DNA of 64,000 nucleotides, taken from assembly GCA_018401495.1 (NCBI GenBank), contig JAGYJX010000011.1, positions 186,001 to 250,000 on the forward strand, given 5' to 3'. Below the pieces are notes generated by a model. The model had not been told where the DNA came from. It saw only the letters and a program-made list of their open reading frames with translations, and did not search any database. Positions 53,130 through 63,666 of the stretch are shown here, piece after piece (within the stretch, counting starts at the first letter, position 1; every line of letters starts with the position of its first letter). Origin of the DNA: Rhodospirillaceae bacterium (GTDB lineage: Bacteria > Pseudomonadota > Alphaproteobacteria > Thalassobaculales > Thalassobaculaceae). The position numbers were made by a program, and so were the translations under genes.

Positions 53130-54419
53130 ATGACGGTTGCGGCCCAAGAGGATGAACTCCCCGGGGAGACGCTCGACGTGGCCCGCCAGGCGGCGTTGTT
53201 CGCCGGCAAGGCTCACGACGTCCAGGTGCAGGTGCTCGAGTTGTTCAGCGCCGACAAGCTCGGCGAAACCTCCGTCGCGCCTGTTCACGGTCGAGGAGGC
53301 AGCGGCCATCGCCCGGGTGACCCCGGCCAACACCCACAAGCTGCTCAGCCGCCATCACGACAAGGTCCAGACCACCAAATCCGGCAAGCGGGTGATGCTG
53401 AGCCCGGAGCAGGTCGCGCGGCCTGTGCGGGCTGGTGCAGTCGCACACCCGCGCCTCGCTGCCGGTGCGCGCCGCCGGCGAGGCCTCCGTTCGTGCTGAC
53501 CACCAGCAACCTCAAGGGCGGCTCGTCGAAGACCACGCTGACGGTGCACCTGGCCCAGTACCTGGCGCTCAGGGGCCTGGAGGTGCTGCTGATCGATCTC
53601 GACGCCCAGGCCTCCGCCAGCCACTACATGGGGCTGTCCCCCGACCGGCTCGGCGCCGACATCGGCACCGACGACACCATGTACAGCGTGCTGGTCGGCG
53701 AGCGCCGCCTGGAGGAGGTCATCCGCACCACCTACTGGCCGGGTCTGTCGATCGTGCCGGCGACCGTGGGCCTCGCCGACATGGAGTACCAGATGGCCGA
53801 GCGCCACATGCGCTACCGCAGCGCGCTCGCCATGCAGGACCTGGCCTCGCTCAGCACCATGCTGCCGTTCTACGCGGTGCTCGACCGGGCGCTGTCCGAG
53901 CTGCCGGTCGATCGCTTCGACATCATCCTGCTCGACACCCACCCCGACGTCAGTTTCCTGACGCTGTCGGCGCTGACCACCAGCGACGCGCTGCTCTGCC
54001 CGATCCCGGTCGGCATGCTGGATTTCGCGTCGACCGGCGAGTTCTTCCGGGTCATCCACGACTACACCGAGAGCCTGCGCGAGGCCGACGCCCGCCGGCC
54101 GATGCTGCGCCGGGCCAGGCAGCCGTTCGACTACCGGTTCATCTCGATCGTGCCGTCGCTCTACGACCCGAACCACGATTCCGAGCGCAAGCTCCTCAAC
54201 TTCCTGAAATACACCTACGACCAGTATCTTCTCGATCCGGTTCTGTACTCCAAGGCGATGCGGCGCTCGTCGCTGGAGCGCAAGACCCTGTTCGAGGCGG
54301 TGCCGGGCACCGGCAAGAACGCCGATCTCGACCCTCGCACGGCCAGCCGGCTGATGGACTCGATCCTGGCGATGGGACGGCGCATTGAGGACCAGATCCG
54401 CGGCGTGTGGAGGGCGTGA
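53130..54419 (+). CDS. repA: RepA (ParA-type partition ATPase), N-terminal region scrambled by frameshifts
   Basis: GGAGGCAGG precedes the ATG. The ATPase part is intact: deviant Walker A NLKGGSSKTTLTVHLAQYLA, LIDLDAQASASHYMGLSP, LDTHPDVSFLTLSALTTSDA. The normal N-terminus reads across frames: VLELFSADKLGETS, then RLFTVEEAAAIARVTPANTH and SGKRVMLSPEQV, then RGLCGLVQSHTRASLPVRAA, returning before PFVLTTSN. Three shifts of the same sense (about 53277, 53420, 53485) restore the frame, so a 429-codon frame stays open with about 70 altered residues. Partition motor for plasmid copies and repressor of the operon. Confidence 0.85.
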   Translation: MTVAAQEDELPGETLDVARQAALFAGKAHDVQVQVLELFSADKLGETSVAPVHGRGGSGHRPGDPGQHPQAAQPPSRQGPDHQIRQAGDAEPGAGRAACAGWCSRTPAPRCRCAPPARPPFVLTTSNLKGGSSKTTLTVHLAQYLALRGLEVLLIDLDAQASASHYMGLSPDRLGADIGTDDTMYSVLVGERRLEEVIRTTYWPGLSIVPATVGLADMEYQMAERHMRYRSALAMQDLASLSTMLPFYAVLDRALSELPVDRFDIILLDTHPDVSFLTLSALTTSDALLCPIPVGMLDFASTGEFFRVIHDYTESLREADARRPMLRRARQPFDYRFISIVPSLYDPNHDSERKLLNFLKYTYDQYLLDPVLYSKAMRRSSLERKTLFEAVPGTGKNADLDPRTASRLMDSILAMGRRIEDQIRGVWRA

Positions 54420-55438
54420 TGTCGAAGAAGAGCGAATTGTTCGATCAGATCGTTCCCCGGGCCCCGCGCGACGGGTCGTCGATCGCGCGCACGGACGCTC
54501 ACGGCACCCGCCGGGTGGCCGAGCTGGCGACCGCCGAGGACGCCGCCCTCGACCAGGCCCGGATGGACCACCGGGTGATCGCCATGGTCGACCCGAAGGC
54601 GATCGAGGTCGACGCCTCCATGCGGGACCGCGACATCGAGGCCGCCCGGCGGGATTCCGAGTACGCCGAGCTGGTCGAGGACATCCGGGTGGCGGGCATC
54701 AAGGACCCGCTGCGGGTGCGCATGAAGCCGGGCGGCGGGCTGCTGCTCGTCGAGGGCCTGCGCCGGCTGGCGGCGGCCCTCGACCTTCAGCTGCAGCGGG
54801 TACCGGTCATTGAGCGGGTGTACCGCGACGACGACGACGCCATCGAGGACATGCTTCGCGAGAACCTGCTTCGCCACAACCCGCCGCCGATGGAGACCGC
54901 GCTGCTGTTCGCCCGGCTGGTCGAACGCGGCTGGACGGAGGAACGGGTGACCGGGCTCCTGCACGCCAAGGCCTGGACCATCAGCCGGCTGCGGACGGTG
55001 TCGCGATCGTTCATGCCCTGGCTGGCCGACGCCTACCCGGCGTTCCGGGCGCTGCCGTTCATGGAGATGGTGAAGCTGGCGCCGGCGGTCGAGCAGAACG
55101 CCGATCGCCGCCCGGTGCTCATGCGCGCGCTGGCGGAGCTGGCGGCGCATGACGGGGTCGACGCCAAGGACGTGGTGGAGGCGATCCGCAGCGTCACGCT
55201 CAGCGGGGTTTGGGAGGGTGTGGCTGAGCCCGCCTCCGTCACGGCCGATCGGGAGACAACGGCGTCCCGCTTGTCGCCCCGCGCCGCCTTCGACCGATCC
55301 GGCGCCAAGGCGGCCCTGCTCACCCATCACGAAGGGCAGATGGTGATCCGCTTCACCAAGCGGGTGCCCGAAGCGCTCATCGAAGAGATCTGGACCCAGG
55401 TCGAGGCGCTCGCGCGCGGGATCGAGATCCGGGAGTGA
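54419..55438 (+). CDS. repB: RepB (ParB-type centromere-binding protein)
   Basis: 339 residues. The ATG at 54419 overlaps the repA stop (TGATG) and has GGAGGG five bases upstream. ParB nuclease-like domain at about 60-150: EVDASMRDRDIEAARRDSEY, LVEDIRVAGIKDPLRVRMKP, LLVEGLRRLAAALDL, MLRENLLRHNPPPMETALLF. HTH around 165-195 (GWTEERVTGLLHAKAWTISR). RepB proteins bind palindromic centromere sites; the five palindromes that follow are the obvious target. Intact. Confidence 0.9.
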   Translation: MSKKSELFDQIVPRAPRDGSSIARTDAHGTRRVAELATAEDAALDQARMDHRVIAMVDPKAIEVDASMRDRDIEAARRDSEYAELVEDIRVAGIKDPLRVRMKPGGGLLLVEGLRRLAAALDLQLQRVPVIERVYRDDDDAIEDMLRENLLRHNPPPMETALLFARLVERGWTEERVTGLLHAKAWTISRLRTVSRSFMPWLADAYPAFRALPFMEMVKLAPAVEQNADRRPVLMRALAELAAHDGVDAKDVVEAIRSVTLSGVWEGVAEPASVTADRETTASRLSPRAAFDRSGAKAALLTHHEGQMVIRFTKRVPEALIEEIWTQVEALARGIEIRE

Positions 55439-55470
55439 CCCGGGTCCGTGGGATCGTCCCGGGAGCCTCG

Positions 55471-55495
55471 ATCGGTTTGCACCGCGCAAATCGAT
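55471..55495. repeat. Partition palindrome 1
   Basis: Half-sites ATCGGTTTGCAC and GCGCAAATCGAT around one central base; 32 bases after the repB stop. Confidence 0.85.
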
Positions 55496-55631
55496 CGCCC
55501 TCCCCTCCCCCGCGCTTCAACGGCCGACCGCGCCGTCGGGCGCCTTGGCGGTTAGCCTTGGGTCAGCTGTGAAGCCGTGAGGCGTCATCGGCTGACGGCA
55601 ACGCGGCGTCAGACAGCCGTAGCCGGCGATA

Positions 55632-55651
55632 GACGCCTCCGGCCAGGCGTC
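55632..55651. terminator. Hairpin downstream of repB
   Basis: GACGCCT, loop CCGGCC, AGGCGTC. Short stem without a T-run; a weak terminator candidate. Confidence 0.35.
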
Positions 55652-55870
55652 TCTACCTTGACGCCTCCCGCCCGCCGGCCGCTCAGCCCCGATCGTGGAC
55701 GCTCGGGCCGGCGCTCAGCCCCGAGCGCGCAGCCCCTGGGGTCACGGGGGTGAGCGAGAGCCGCGAGATGACGCCCGGGTTGGACCGCCCGCCACGCACC
55801 GTCAGCCTGATCACGGTCACCCGCATCTCCCGGCCGCTGCCAATGGATCGAAACCTCAGGGGATTGTTCG

Positions 55871-55895
55871 ATCGATTTGCACCGTGCAATTCGAT
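55871..55895. repeat. Partition palindrome 2
   Basis: Half-sites ATCGATTTGCAC and GTGCAATTCGAT around one central base. Confidence 0.87.
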
Positions 55896-56434
55896 CGATC
55901 ACACCCGATTGACCTGCGCTTGAACCGTCGGCCCCGGGTGACCATGGTGCCTGCAGGACAGTTCCCAGCACCCGAGATCAGTCGAACCAGCGTCATCTCG
56001 GCGGAGGGGTTGGAGGGCCGATCCGACCGACACGCTTGCTTGAGCCAAGCGTCCAGCGGCGGCCGGCAACCCGCGGCGTCTGACGGGCCACGGCCCCGGT
56101 GAGTGTTGGTCTGGATCTGCCGTTGCGGGCTCAGAACCGGGACCGTCGGTGTCGTCGACCAATAGCCCTACCGCCCCATGGCCGGAGCGCAGCCTCAGAG
56201 AGGCCGGCGCCAACCCGGTTCCAGTGGATATAACGATCCGATTTCTCGCGTAAATACGGGGACTTCGCCGAGCGCGACCGGACAACGCCCTTTCCGCTCG
56301 TCACGGTCACGATCTTTCAAGTCATCCCGTTCTTGTCACCGCAGAGACGGCTTTTCCCGCTGTCTTCGAAGACTGAACGCGCGGAAGATCTTGGCCTTTG
56401 ACGCTCAATGGGTACGACGACGCAAACCCCGTCG

Positions 56435-56459
56435 ATCGAATTGCACGGTGCAAATCGAT
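56435..56459. repeat. Partition palindrome 3
   Basis: Half-sites ATCGAATTGCAC and GTGCAAATCGAT around one central base. Confidence 0.87.
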
Positions 56460-57275
56460 CGACCACCGTGTGCTCCTTCGCGCTCGGTATTCCGTGCCGT
56501 GCCATGCGCTCGGAGCCCGTTGCCGAGATCGACAAACATCGTCCCCTCGTCGATCGTCAGATGGGCTTCGACATTGACCGTGGTGTGCCGAAGATGGCCG
56601 CGCGTCACCGACGGTCGCAAACCGATCGCCCTCCGCCGGCTGGACCCCGCTCTGCTGATCTTGCTCGGCCAACCGGTCGACCTTCTCACCGATCCGCGAA
56701 GACGGGCCGGGGTTCCTCAGAGCGCTTCGGGCCCAATGGCTCAAGGATTCGCGGATTTCCGTGAACGCCCGACCCCGGCTCGGTTCGAGCCAGCAGCGGC
56801 GGCCTTACCCGCCGAGATTGCCTGTCCGACGCGACGGGCCCGTCAGGCCTTCGTGCCGACGAGCCCCGCCATCACCCGGTCGAAACGGTCGATGGCGGCG
56901 AACTGCTCGTTGGTCGCGCCTCAGGGACGCGGCCTGTCGCTCGACCACGACGGCCATCGCGCGGTGCAACGCGTTCCGTTGCATCTCTTCGGTCCAGATA
57001 CGGTCTGGCTCTCAATCGGAGCCGACCAAAGTGCCCTTCGCGGCCCCTCACCGACGCAGGCCCTGGGCCCCCTCGTGGTCGTCGGTCGAGTTGACGACGC
57101 GCGGTCCGTGACCACGCACCCTGATCGGTTTATCAAGAAGCGGACGCACCGGCTGAAACAAATCACCGCGTTCCGGGCGGCCCTGTTGTTAAAAGCGATG
57201 CCGTTTGCTCCCTGCCCTCTGACAGACCAAACGATGCTGACGAGGACCCCATCGCGTGCGAGCAGCGCCACTCCT

Positions 57276-57300
57276 ATCGATTTGCACGGTGCAAACCGAT
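57276..57300. repeat. Partition palindrome 4
   Basis: Half-sites ATCGATTTGCAC and GTGCAAACCGAT around one central base. Confidence 0.87.
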
Positions 57301-57351
57301 AGCCTCGGCAGCACCCGAGCTGTCATCCTCCGCGGGTCCGCACCGCGACCG

Positions 57352-57376
57352 ATCGGTTTGCACGGCGCAATTCGAT
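57352..57376. repeat. Partition palindrome 5
   Basis: Half-sites ATCGGTTTGCAC and GCGCAATTCGAT around one central base; begins 76 bases after the start of palindrome 4 and lies 34 bases beyond the dnaB stop. Confidence 0.87.
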
Positions 57377-57409
57377 CGATCACCCCGCGAGGACTGGCCC
57401 TCTCCCCAG

Positions 57410-58875
<1,466 letters not shown>

Positions 58876-58883
<8 letters not shown>

Positions 58884-60255
58884 GGCCGTGCTCGGCGGCG
58901 CCGCCCCTCAGGATGCCCCAGGCCGAGCGGTGCAGCTGCAGATCGCCGGCCTCGGCCCGGTAGGCCATCGAGCGCAGGTAGCGGTCGGGTTTGCGGATCT
59001 CGTCGCGCTTGGCGGCGATGATGAACACCGCGACGGCGGCACCGTTGCGCCCCATCGCGGCACAGGCCTGCTGCCAGGCGGACTCGCTGATCCCGATGTC
59101 GGACAGGTGCCAGTACGCCACCTCGACCAGATTGACCCAGCTCGCGCCGCGCGGCTCGACCCCGGCCTCGACCATGAACGCCCTCATCGTCTCCGGCATG
59201 AGCTTCAGCGCCATGGACCGGCTGATGTAATCGACCCCGTGTCCGTGGCGCCCGGAATTGCCGTCCCCCTTGCCCGCTACCCCGTCGGCGATGCCTCGCC
59301 GGGAGGGGTCCGGGGAAGGCGAGGGCGATCCTGCCGGTCTACGCTCACTTCGGAGAGCAGCATTACGGTAGTTTGATTTATCAATGATGAGGTCGGTAGT
59401 AATTTGTATGTCGGGTCCGATAGGCGACCCCACGGGGTCTAAATCCTCAGGATGAACAACGCCCCGATTGACCGATTGTCCAAGACGCGATGACGCCGAC
59501 GCGGCGTCCAGCGCCGCCTTGACCTCGGCTTCGGCTCGCGCCCGCAGCGCCTCCGCGGCCATCACGCAGGCCGACAGCACCCCAAGCGGCGTCCAGGGAT
59601 CCGACACCTCCGGCAACCCCGCCAGGCCATCCTCGAACGGGCAAGTGTCGACCTCGAGATCGAACTCCCACACCGCCTCCAGCGCCTGGCGCACCGCCTT
59701 CACCGCGATCGTGCGCCGACGCCTGAGCTCACGGCGCAGGCCACGCTCCATCTCATGGCGCGCCGAGGCCCGCTCGCACTCCTCGAGGCGGCGCGCCGTC
59801 GGCGACAGGTCGATGCCGAAGCAGGCGGTGAGGATGAGCGCGCCCTGGTGATCGCGGTGACCGAAGCGCTTGCCCGTCGGGCTGTCGCGGAACGCGATCA
59901 GCCCCTTGCTGGCGACGCAGCGCAGCCGGTACTTCAGCGCGGTGCGCGACAGTCCGAGCTCGATCATCAGGGTTTCGTTGGACGGCCACACCACCGGCCG
60001 GCTTCCCGGGCGCCAGTCCTGGGGTTGGCTGAACTTGAACAGCACCCGCAGCGTGTCGATCTCGACCCGCGAGAAACCCATCGGCGTCGCCGCACGGTCC
60101 AGCAGCGCGAAAACGTCCCAGTGGGTCATGCCCTCGGGCAGGCCCTCAAAGGTCTCGGCGTCGTCCTGGGTCTGATAGAGTTCGGGGCTCATGCGCCGAA
60201 CGCCGGCGTAGCGCCGCGGCGGCAACCGGCCGGACTCCGGCCTTGCATCGATCAT
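58876..60255 (-). CDS. repC: RepC replication initiator
   Basis: 459 residues from the ATG at 60255, which has AGGAGG eight bases upstream. RepC landmarks: HWDVFALLDRAATPMGFSRV, RPVVWPSNETLMIELGLSRT (winged-helix start), LIAFRDSPTGKRFGHRDHQG and FGIDLSPTARRLEECERASA. RepC binds and opens the origin, which in RepABC replicons lies within its own gene. An AT-rich stretch at about 59355-59465 fits that. Unlike classical repABC order it stands apart from repAB, on the opposite strand, and leads a repC-dnaB operon. Confidence 0.9.
59355..59465. other. AT-rich segment inside repC, candidate oriV
   Basis: A locally AT-rich run (for example AGTTTGATTTATCAATGATG at about 59370) in otherwise GC-rich coding sequence. 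Known RepABC origins lie in such a patch within repC. Not tested here. Confidence 0.5.
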
Positions 60256-60941
60256 CAGGTCCTCCTGTGATGATGCCGCCGATAGGCAAAGCTCCCCCCT
60301 TGCGATTTCTCGCTTGCAACCGCGATCGGAATCAGGGAAAAGAGTTTTGCGAGAACTTTTTCGACCTGATTTCGCCGCCGGAGGGCCGCCCTTCGGCGGC
60401 GTACCTTTTGTGGCGAAAGAATTCGGGCAGCGCGCTACATGCGTCGGCTCCTTCCTCGGTGAGACGGCGGATAGGCCAGTATCGGGGAAGGGTCCGCGCT
60501 CGCAACATCTAGTGGTGGACGAGGGCGGCACCACCACAAGAAGGGCGGATTAGCCGCGAGTCGCGCCCCGCCGGCGGTCACAACCCGGCGCGCGGCGCGC
60601 GGCAGCGGATCACCGTCACCAAGCGATTCCCCGACCCGACTCGCGACCGCCACCCCGACGCTTCCGCACGGCCGTCCCAACCGGCGGCCCGACAGACCGG
60701 CCACACCGCGGCGCAGGCAACACCCGATCAACCCCGACCGGCGTCGCCGCCGGATCTCTCCTGGCGCGCCCCAAGCGCACCCGGCAGGCGGGCCGATGGC
60801 GTCGCGCCGGCTGGATGCGCGGTCCGTGGGTCCTGGGCTAACGGGGACCGACCAAGCGGGCTCGCGGCCTCCGCCGGGTCGGGCGACCACCGCGGTGAGG
60901 CAAGCGCTATCGCCGCGCTCACACCGCATCCCACGCCCGCG
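60256..60941. other. Interval between repC and pil genes
   Basis: About 690 bases. The part next to repC is AT-richer (about 60290-60360) and should hold its promoter. The rest is open in several frames with no protein-like product. Confidence 0.45.
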
Positions 60942-62046
60942 TCATCGGGGGCTCGAGCACGACTGGCCGGTGGCGAGGTCGTGGGCGCAGAACCTCGGCA
61001 GTCCGCCCCACTGCACCGTCCACTCGACGCCATCGAGACTGCCGTAATAGCCGCAGAACCCGATGCCCGAGAGCCCGGGAAAGGCACCGGCTCCGGTGTT
61101 CAGGCCGCGGGCGTGCTGGCCGGGCGACGCCGGGCACGCCAGCGCCGACGCCAGGCCCGGGGCAGGGACCCGGCGCGCGCAGCCGACCGTGGTGTGCGGG
61201 TTGGCGTGCCCGCCCCCACCCGACTCGTCGTAGTAGTCGGGCGCCAAGGTCGAGCAGGAGGTGCAGGGCGAACCCGGCCGGGCAGTGCGGATCGCCGGGC
61301 CCGCACTCCGCCGGATTGGCCGAGGCGTAGCCTGGATCAGCGCACCCCGGCGGATCGGGTGTCGGTGGCGGGCACTCGCCCCCCAGATAGCCCGCCGGAT
61401 TGCCCGCCGGATCGCCTCCCGCATCGCCCCCCGGGGCGCAATCCGCCGCCGGCGGCTCGCACGACCCTGCGGTCGCCGCGATCGACCAGCCGTGATCGTC
61501 GTGGCGCCCCTGACGCTCGGCGCGCAGGGTCACCGAGGCCGAGATCGCGCCGTCGGTGTAGGAGAACGGCCCGACCACCGTGCCGAGCGCGCGGTGCCCG
61601 GTCTGGCCGACGCTGGCGCCGCACAGCTCGACCGTGGTGTTGAAGGCGCAGGCCCTGGCGGCCCGGCCCTCGGCGCTGTTGGCCCGGTAGCTGTCGAACT
61701 CGGCCGGCGTGTTGAACGGAATGAACTGCGAGCGGGCTCCCGCCGGGCCCCCTGCGAGCGCGCCGCCGCCCGGTGCCGCCGTGCGCGCCAGCCAGCACGC
61801 CCCTTGCGGGGCTATCGCGACGTCACGGCCGCGAAGCGCGACGTCCGCGCCCTGGGACGGCCGGTCGCGGAGATGATGGTCGTGGCGCCCGGCGTAGGGG
61901 CTCCCCGACCATTCGGCCGCGGCCGGTGTGACCAAACCGGCCGTCCCCACCACAGCCACGATCGACACGGCCGCGAACCGGACGATGCCGATCGCAAACA
62001 TCCCGATCTTGATCATCCCGGTCTTGAACCTTCCGGTCTTGACCAT
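60942..62046 (-). pseudogene. Secreted, cysteine-rich PilV-like or pilus-associated protein, one frameshift
   Basis: Starts MVKTGRFKTGMIKIGMFAIG with a signal/anchor segment (FAAVSIVAVVGTAGLVTPAA). The mature part has AIAPQGACWLARTAA, FNTPAEFDSYRANSAEGRAA, ACAFNTTVELCGASVGQ and a Pro/Gly/Cys-rich stretch. Near 61265 the frame shifts to TLAPDYYDESGGGGHANPHT, GIGFCGYYGSLDGVEWTVQW and the stop at 60942. Follows pilV closely, so probably a pilus tip or surface component. Family not certain. The first residues come from 15-18-bp repeats in the DNA (62003-62050). Confidence 0.55.
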
Positions 62047-62120
62047 CCCGACCGCACCCAGGCGGGGCCCGGTGACCTCGCCCGCGAGACCGCAAGCCAA
62101 CGGCCGCGTGTCCTGGCACC

Positions 62121-63654
62121 TCACGACGGGCCCCGCCTGTCCGACAGCGGGTGAACCACCGGATGGCTGGCGATCGATCGATCCGCCCGACGACAGCTGT
62201 AGTCGCGCCGGCCATCGCGGCAGACCACCCAGAGCAGCGGGCAGAACCGCGACATGCCGCCGGCAAGCGCCGAAGCCCACACGCCGGTCCCGGACGCCTG
62301 CGCCGCGACCGCCACGGTGAAGGCCGGCCAGGGGTGGGGCCGCCGCGCCTGCGGCGCGCGCCCCGGAGATCTCGAGGGTGGCGGCCGGGCACGCCTGTGG
62401 CAGCGGCGCCCGTGGCAGCGGCACCCGTGCCGCCATCCCTTCAGGCGCCATCCCTTCAGGTACAATCCCTTCAGGTACCGGCCCCGGCGGCGCCACCGAA
62501 GGTGCCGCCTGGCGCTCGAGCGCCGGCTGCAGCAGGCACCGGATCAGGTAGAGGTTGAGCTCGCCCTGCCGGACGACCAGGCGGCCGTGAGGGTCGGTGC
62601 GCACGAAGTCCGGCAGGATCGCCTGGACGTCCTGGGCGATGTAGCTGACCTTGCGCTCGCCGGTGCGGCGCCAGCGGTATTCCTTCGGCAACAGCCGCCG
62701 CAGCTCGTCGGCCGGTCGGCACCGGATGTCGGCGATCGCGGTCTTCTCGCGGCGGTCCGAGAGGTGCCAGTAATTGGTCGCGTACACATCGCCCGAGAAC
62801 TGCGCGGAGGCACCGGAGAGCAGGCCGCCGACCGTCGCACCGCCGCCGACCGAGAGAGCGTCGGTGACGGTGCCCTCGCCGGTGGTCAGGGAGCCGCTGG
62901 TCAAGGTGCCGGTGTCCACCCGGTTGGCGTTCACCCGGTCGGCGTTGACTTGGCCGGCGTTCACGTCGTCGGCGTTCACCTGGCCGGCGTTCAGGGTGTC
63001 GGCGTTCATCACGCGCGCGCCGTCGATGTCGTTGGCGTTCATGTCGATGGCGGTGAACATCCGGTTGGCGTCGGTGCCCGGCACGGCGTAGCGGTGCAGG
63101 TAGGGCGCCACCACCTGACCCGCCCCGACATGGTCGAGAAACATCAGCCGACCGGCCTCGACCGGGGCGGCGCCGGACGCAAACCGCGCCCGCTCGACCC
63201 GCGCGCCCCGCGACGCCGTGACGATCTCGCCCGGGCTGTCGGCGTCGACATAGGCCAGACCCTGGGCCGCGCAGCTGACCGCGGCGCGCAGGCGGCGCTC
63301 GTCGAGCCGGTTGCCGCCATGGGTCAGCGTCAGCAGGTCGTAGCCGCGGCCGTTGTTGTGGACCCGCACGGCGTGGCGGGTGTCGTAGGGACCGGCGTCC
63401 CGCCAGCTCGCCGGCAGCGCGCCGGCCGCGATCAGCGCGTCCGGCTCAAGCGAGCCGGTAGCACCGACCGCCACACCGAGCGCGGCGTGGTTGGCGATCA
63501 CGTAGGCGACGGCGGCGTCGCGCAGCACCGCCGTGGTGGCGAGCTGGTGGCAGATTGCGGCCTCGCCGGTCGCCTCGGCGGCCCAGCGCGCCGCCCCGGC
63601 GAGTGCCGGAATGATCATCAGCAGGGCGGCGGCGGTCGAGAACAGGTTCCACAT
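62121..63654 (-). pseudogene. pilV: PilV-type pilus tip adhesin with repeat stalk and S74 chaperone domain, one frameshift
   Basis: Residues 1-30 are a membrane-anchored pilin-like N-terminus (MWNLFSTAAALLMIIPALAG). The PilV body follows (GYDLLTLTHGGNRLDERRLR). A run of five-residue repeats of NA..V form comes next (DTLNAGQVNADDVNAGQVNA; 62910-63060), likely a coiled or beta-helical stalk. Then a peptidase S74 intramolecular chaperone: HLSDRREKTAIADI, LRRLLPKEYRWRRTGERKVS, YIAQDVQAILPDFV. Near 62350 the frame shifts to VWASALAGGMSRFCPLLWVV and ends at 62121. PilV is the shufflon-type adhesin of IncI-like thin pili. Confidence 0.75.
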
Positions 63655-63666
63655 CGGGGCTCGCCC

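Larger units (their letters stand above)
55439..57409. other. Two-kilobase centromere/incompatibility region
   Basis: No intact gene. It holds five 25-bp palindromes listed separately and one half-site near 56615. A hairpin GACGCCT/AGGCGTC at 55632-55651 may end repB transcription. On the reverse strand about 56846-57000 reads like a broken coding end (EEMQRNALHRAMAVVVERQA, then NEQFAAIDRFDRVMAGLVGT). An antisense RNA, common in RepABC replicons, could lie here but was not recognised. Confidence 0.6.

Noticed and set aside
55439..57409. Forward frames containing LHGANRS and similar repeats
   Set aside because: The repeated peptide is just the translation of the 25-bp palindromes in different frames; no gene-like sequence surrounds it.
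60919..63654. A single 911-codon frame across the pilus genes
   Set aside because: The middle and end translate to arginine-rich nonsense. Domain landmarks show two genes, each with one frameshift.
62121..63654. Shufflon with recombination sites in pilV
   Set aside because: I saw no repeated 19-bp shufflon crossover sites and no adjacent shufflon recombinase in the window.
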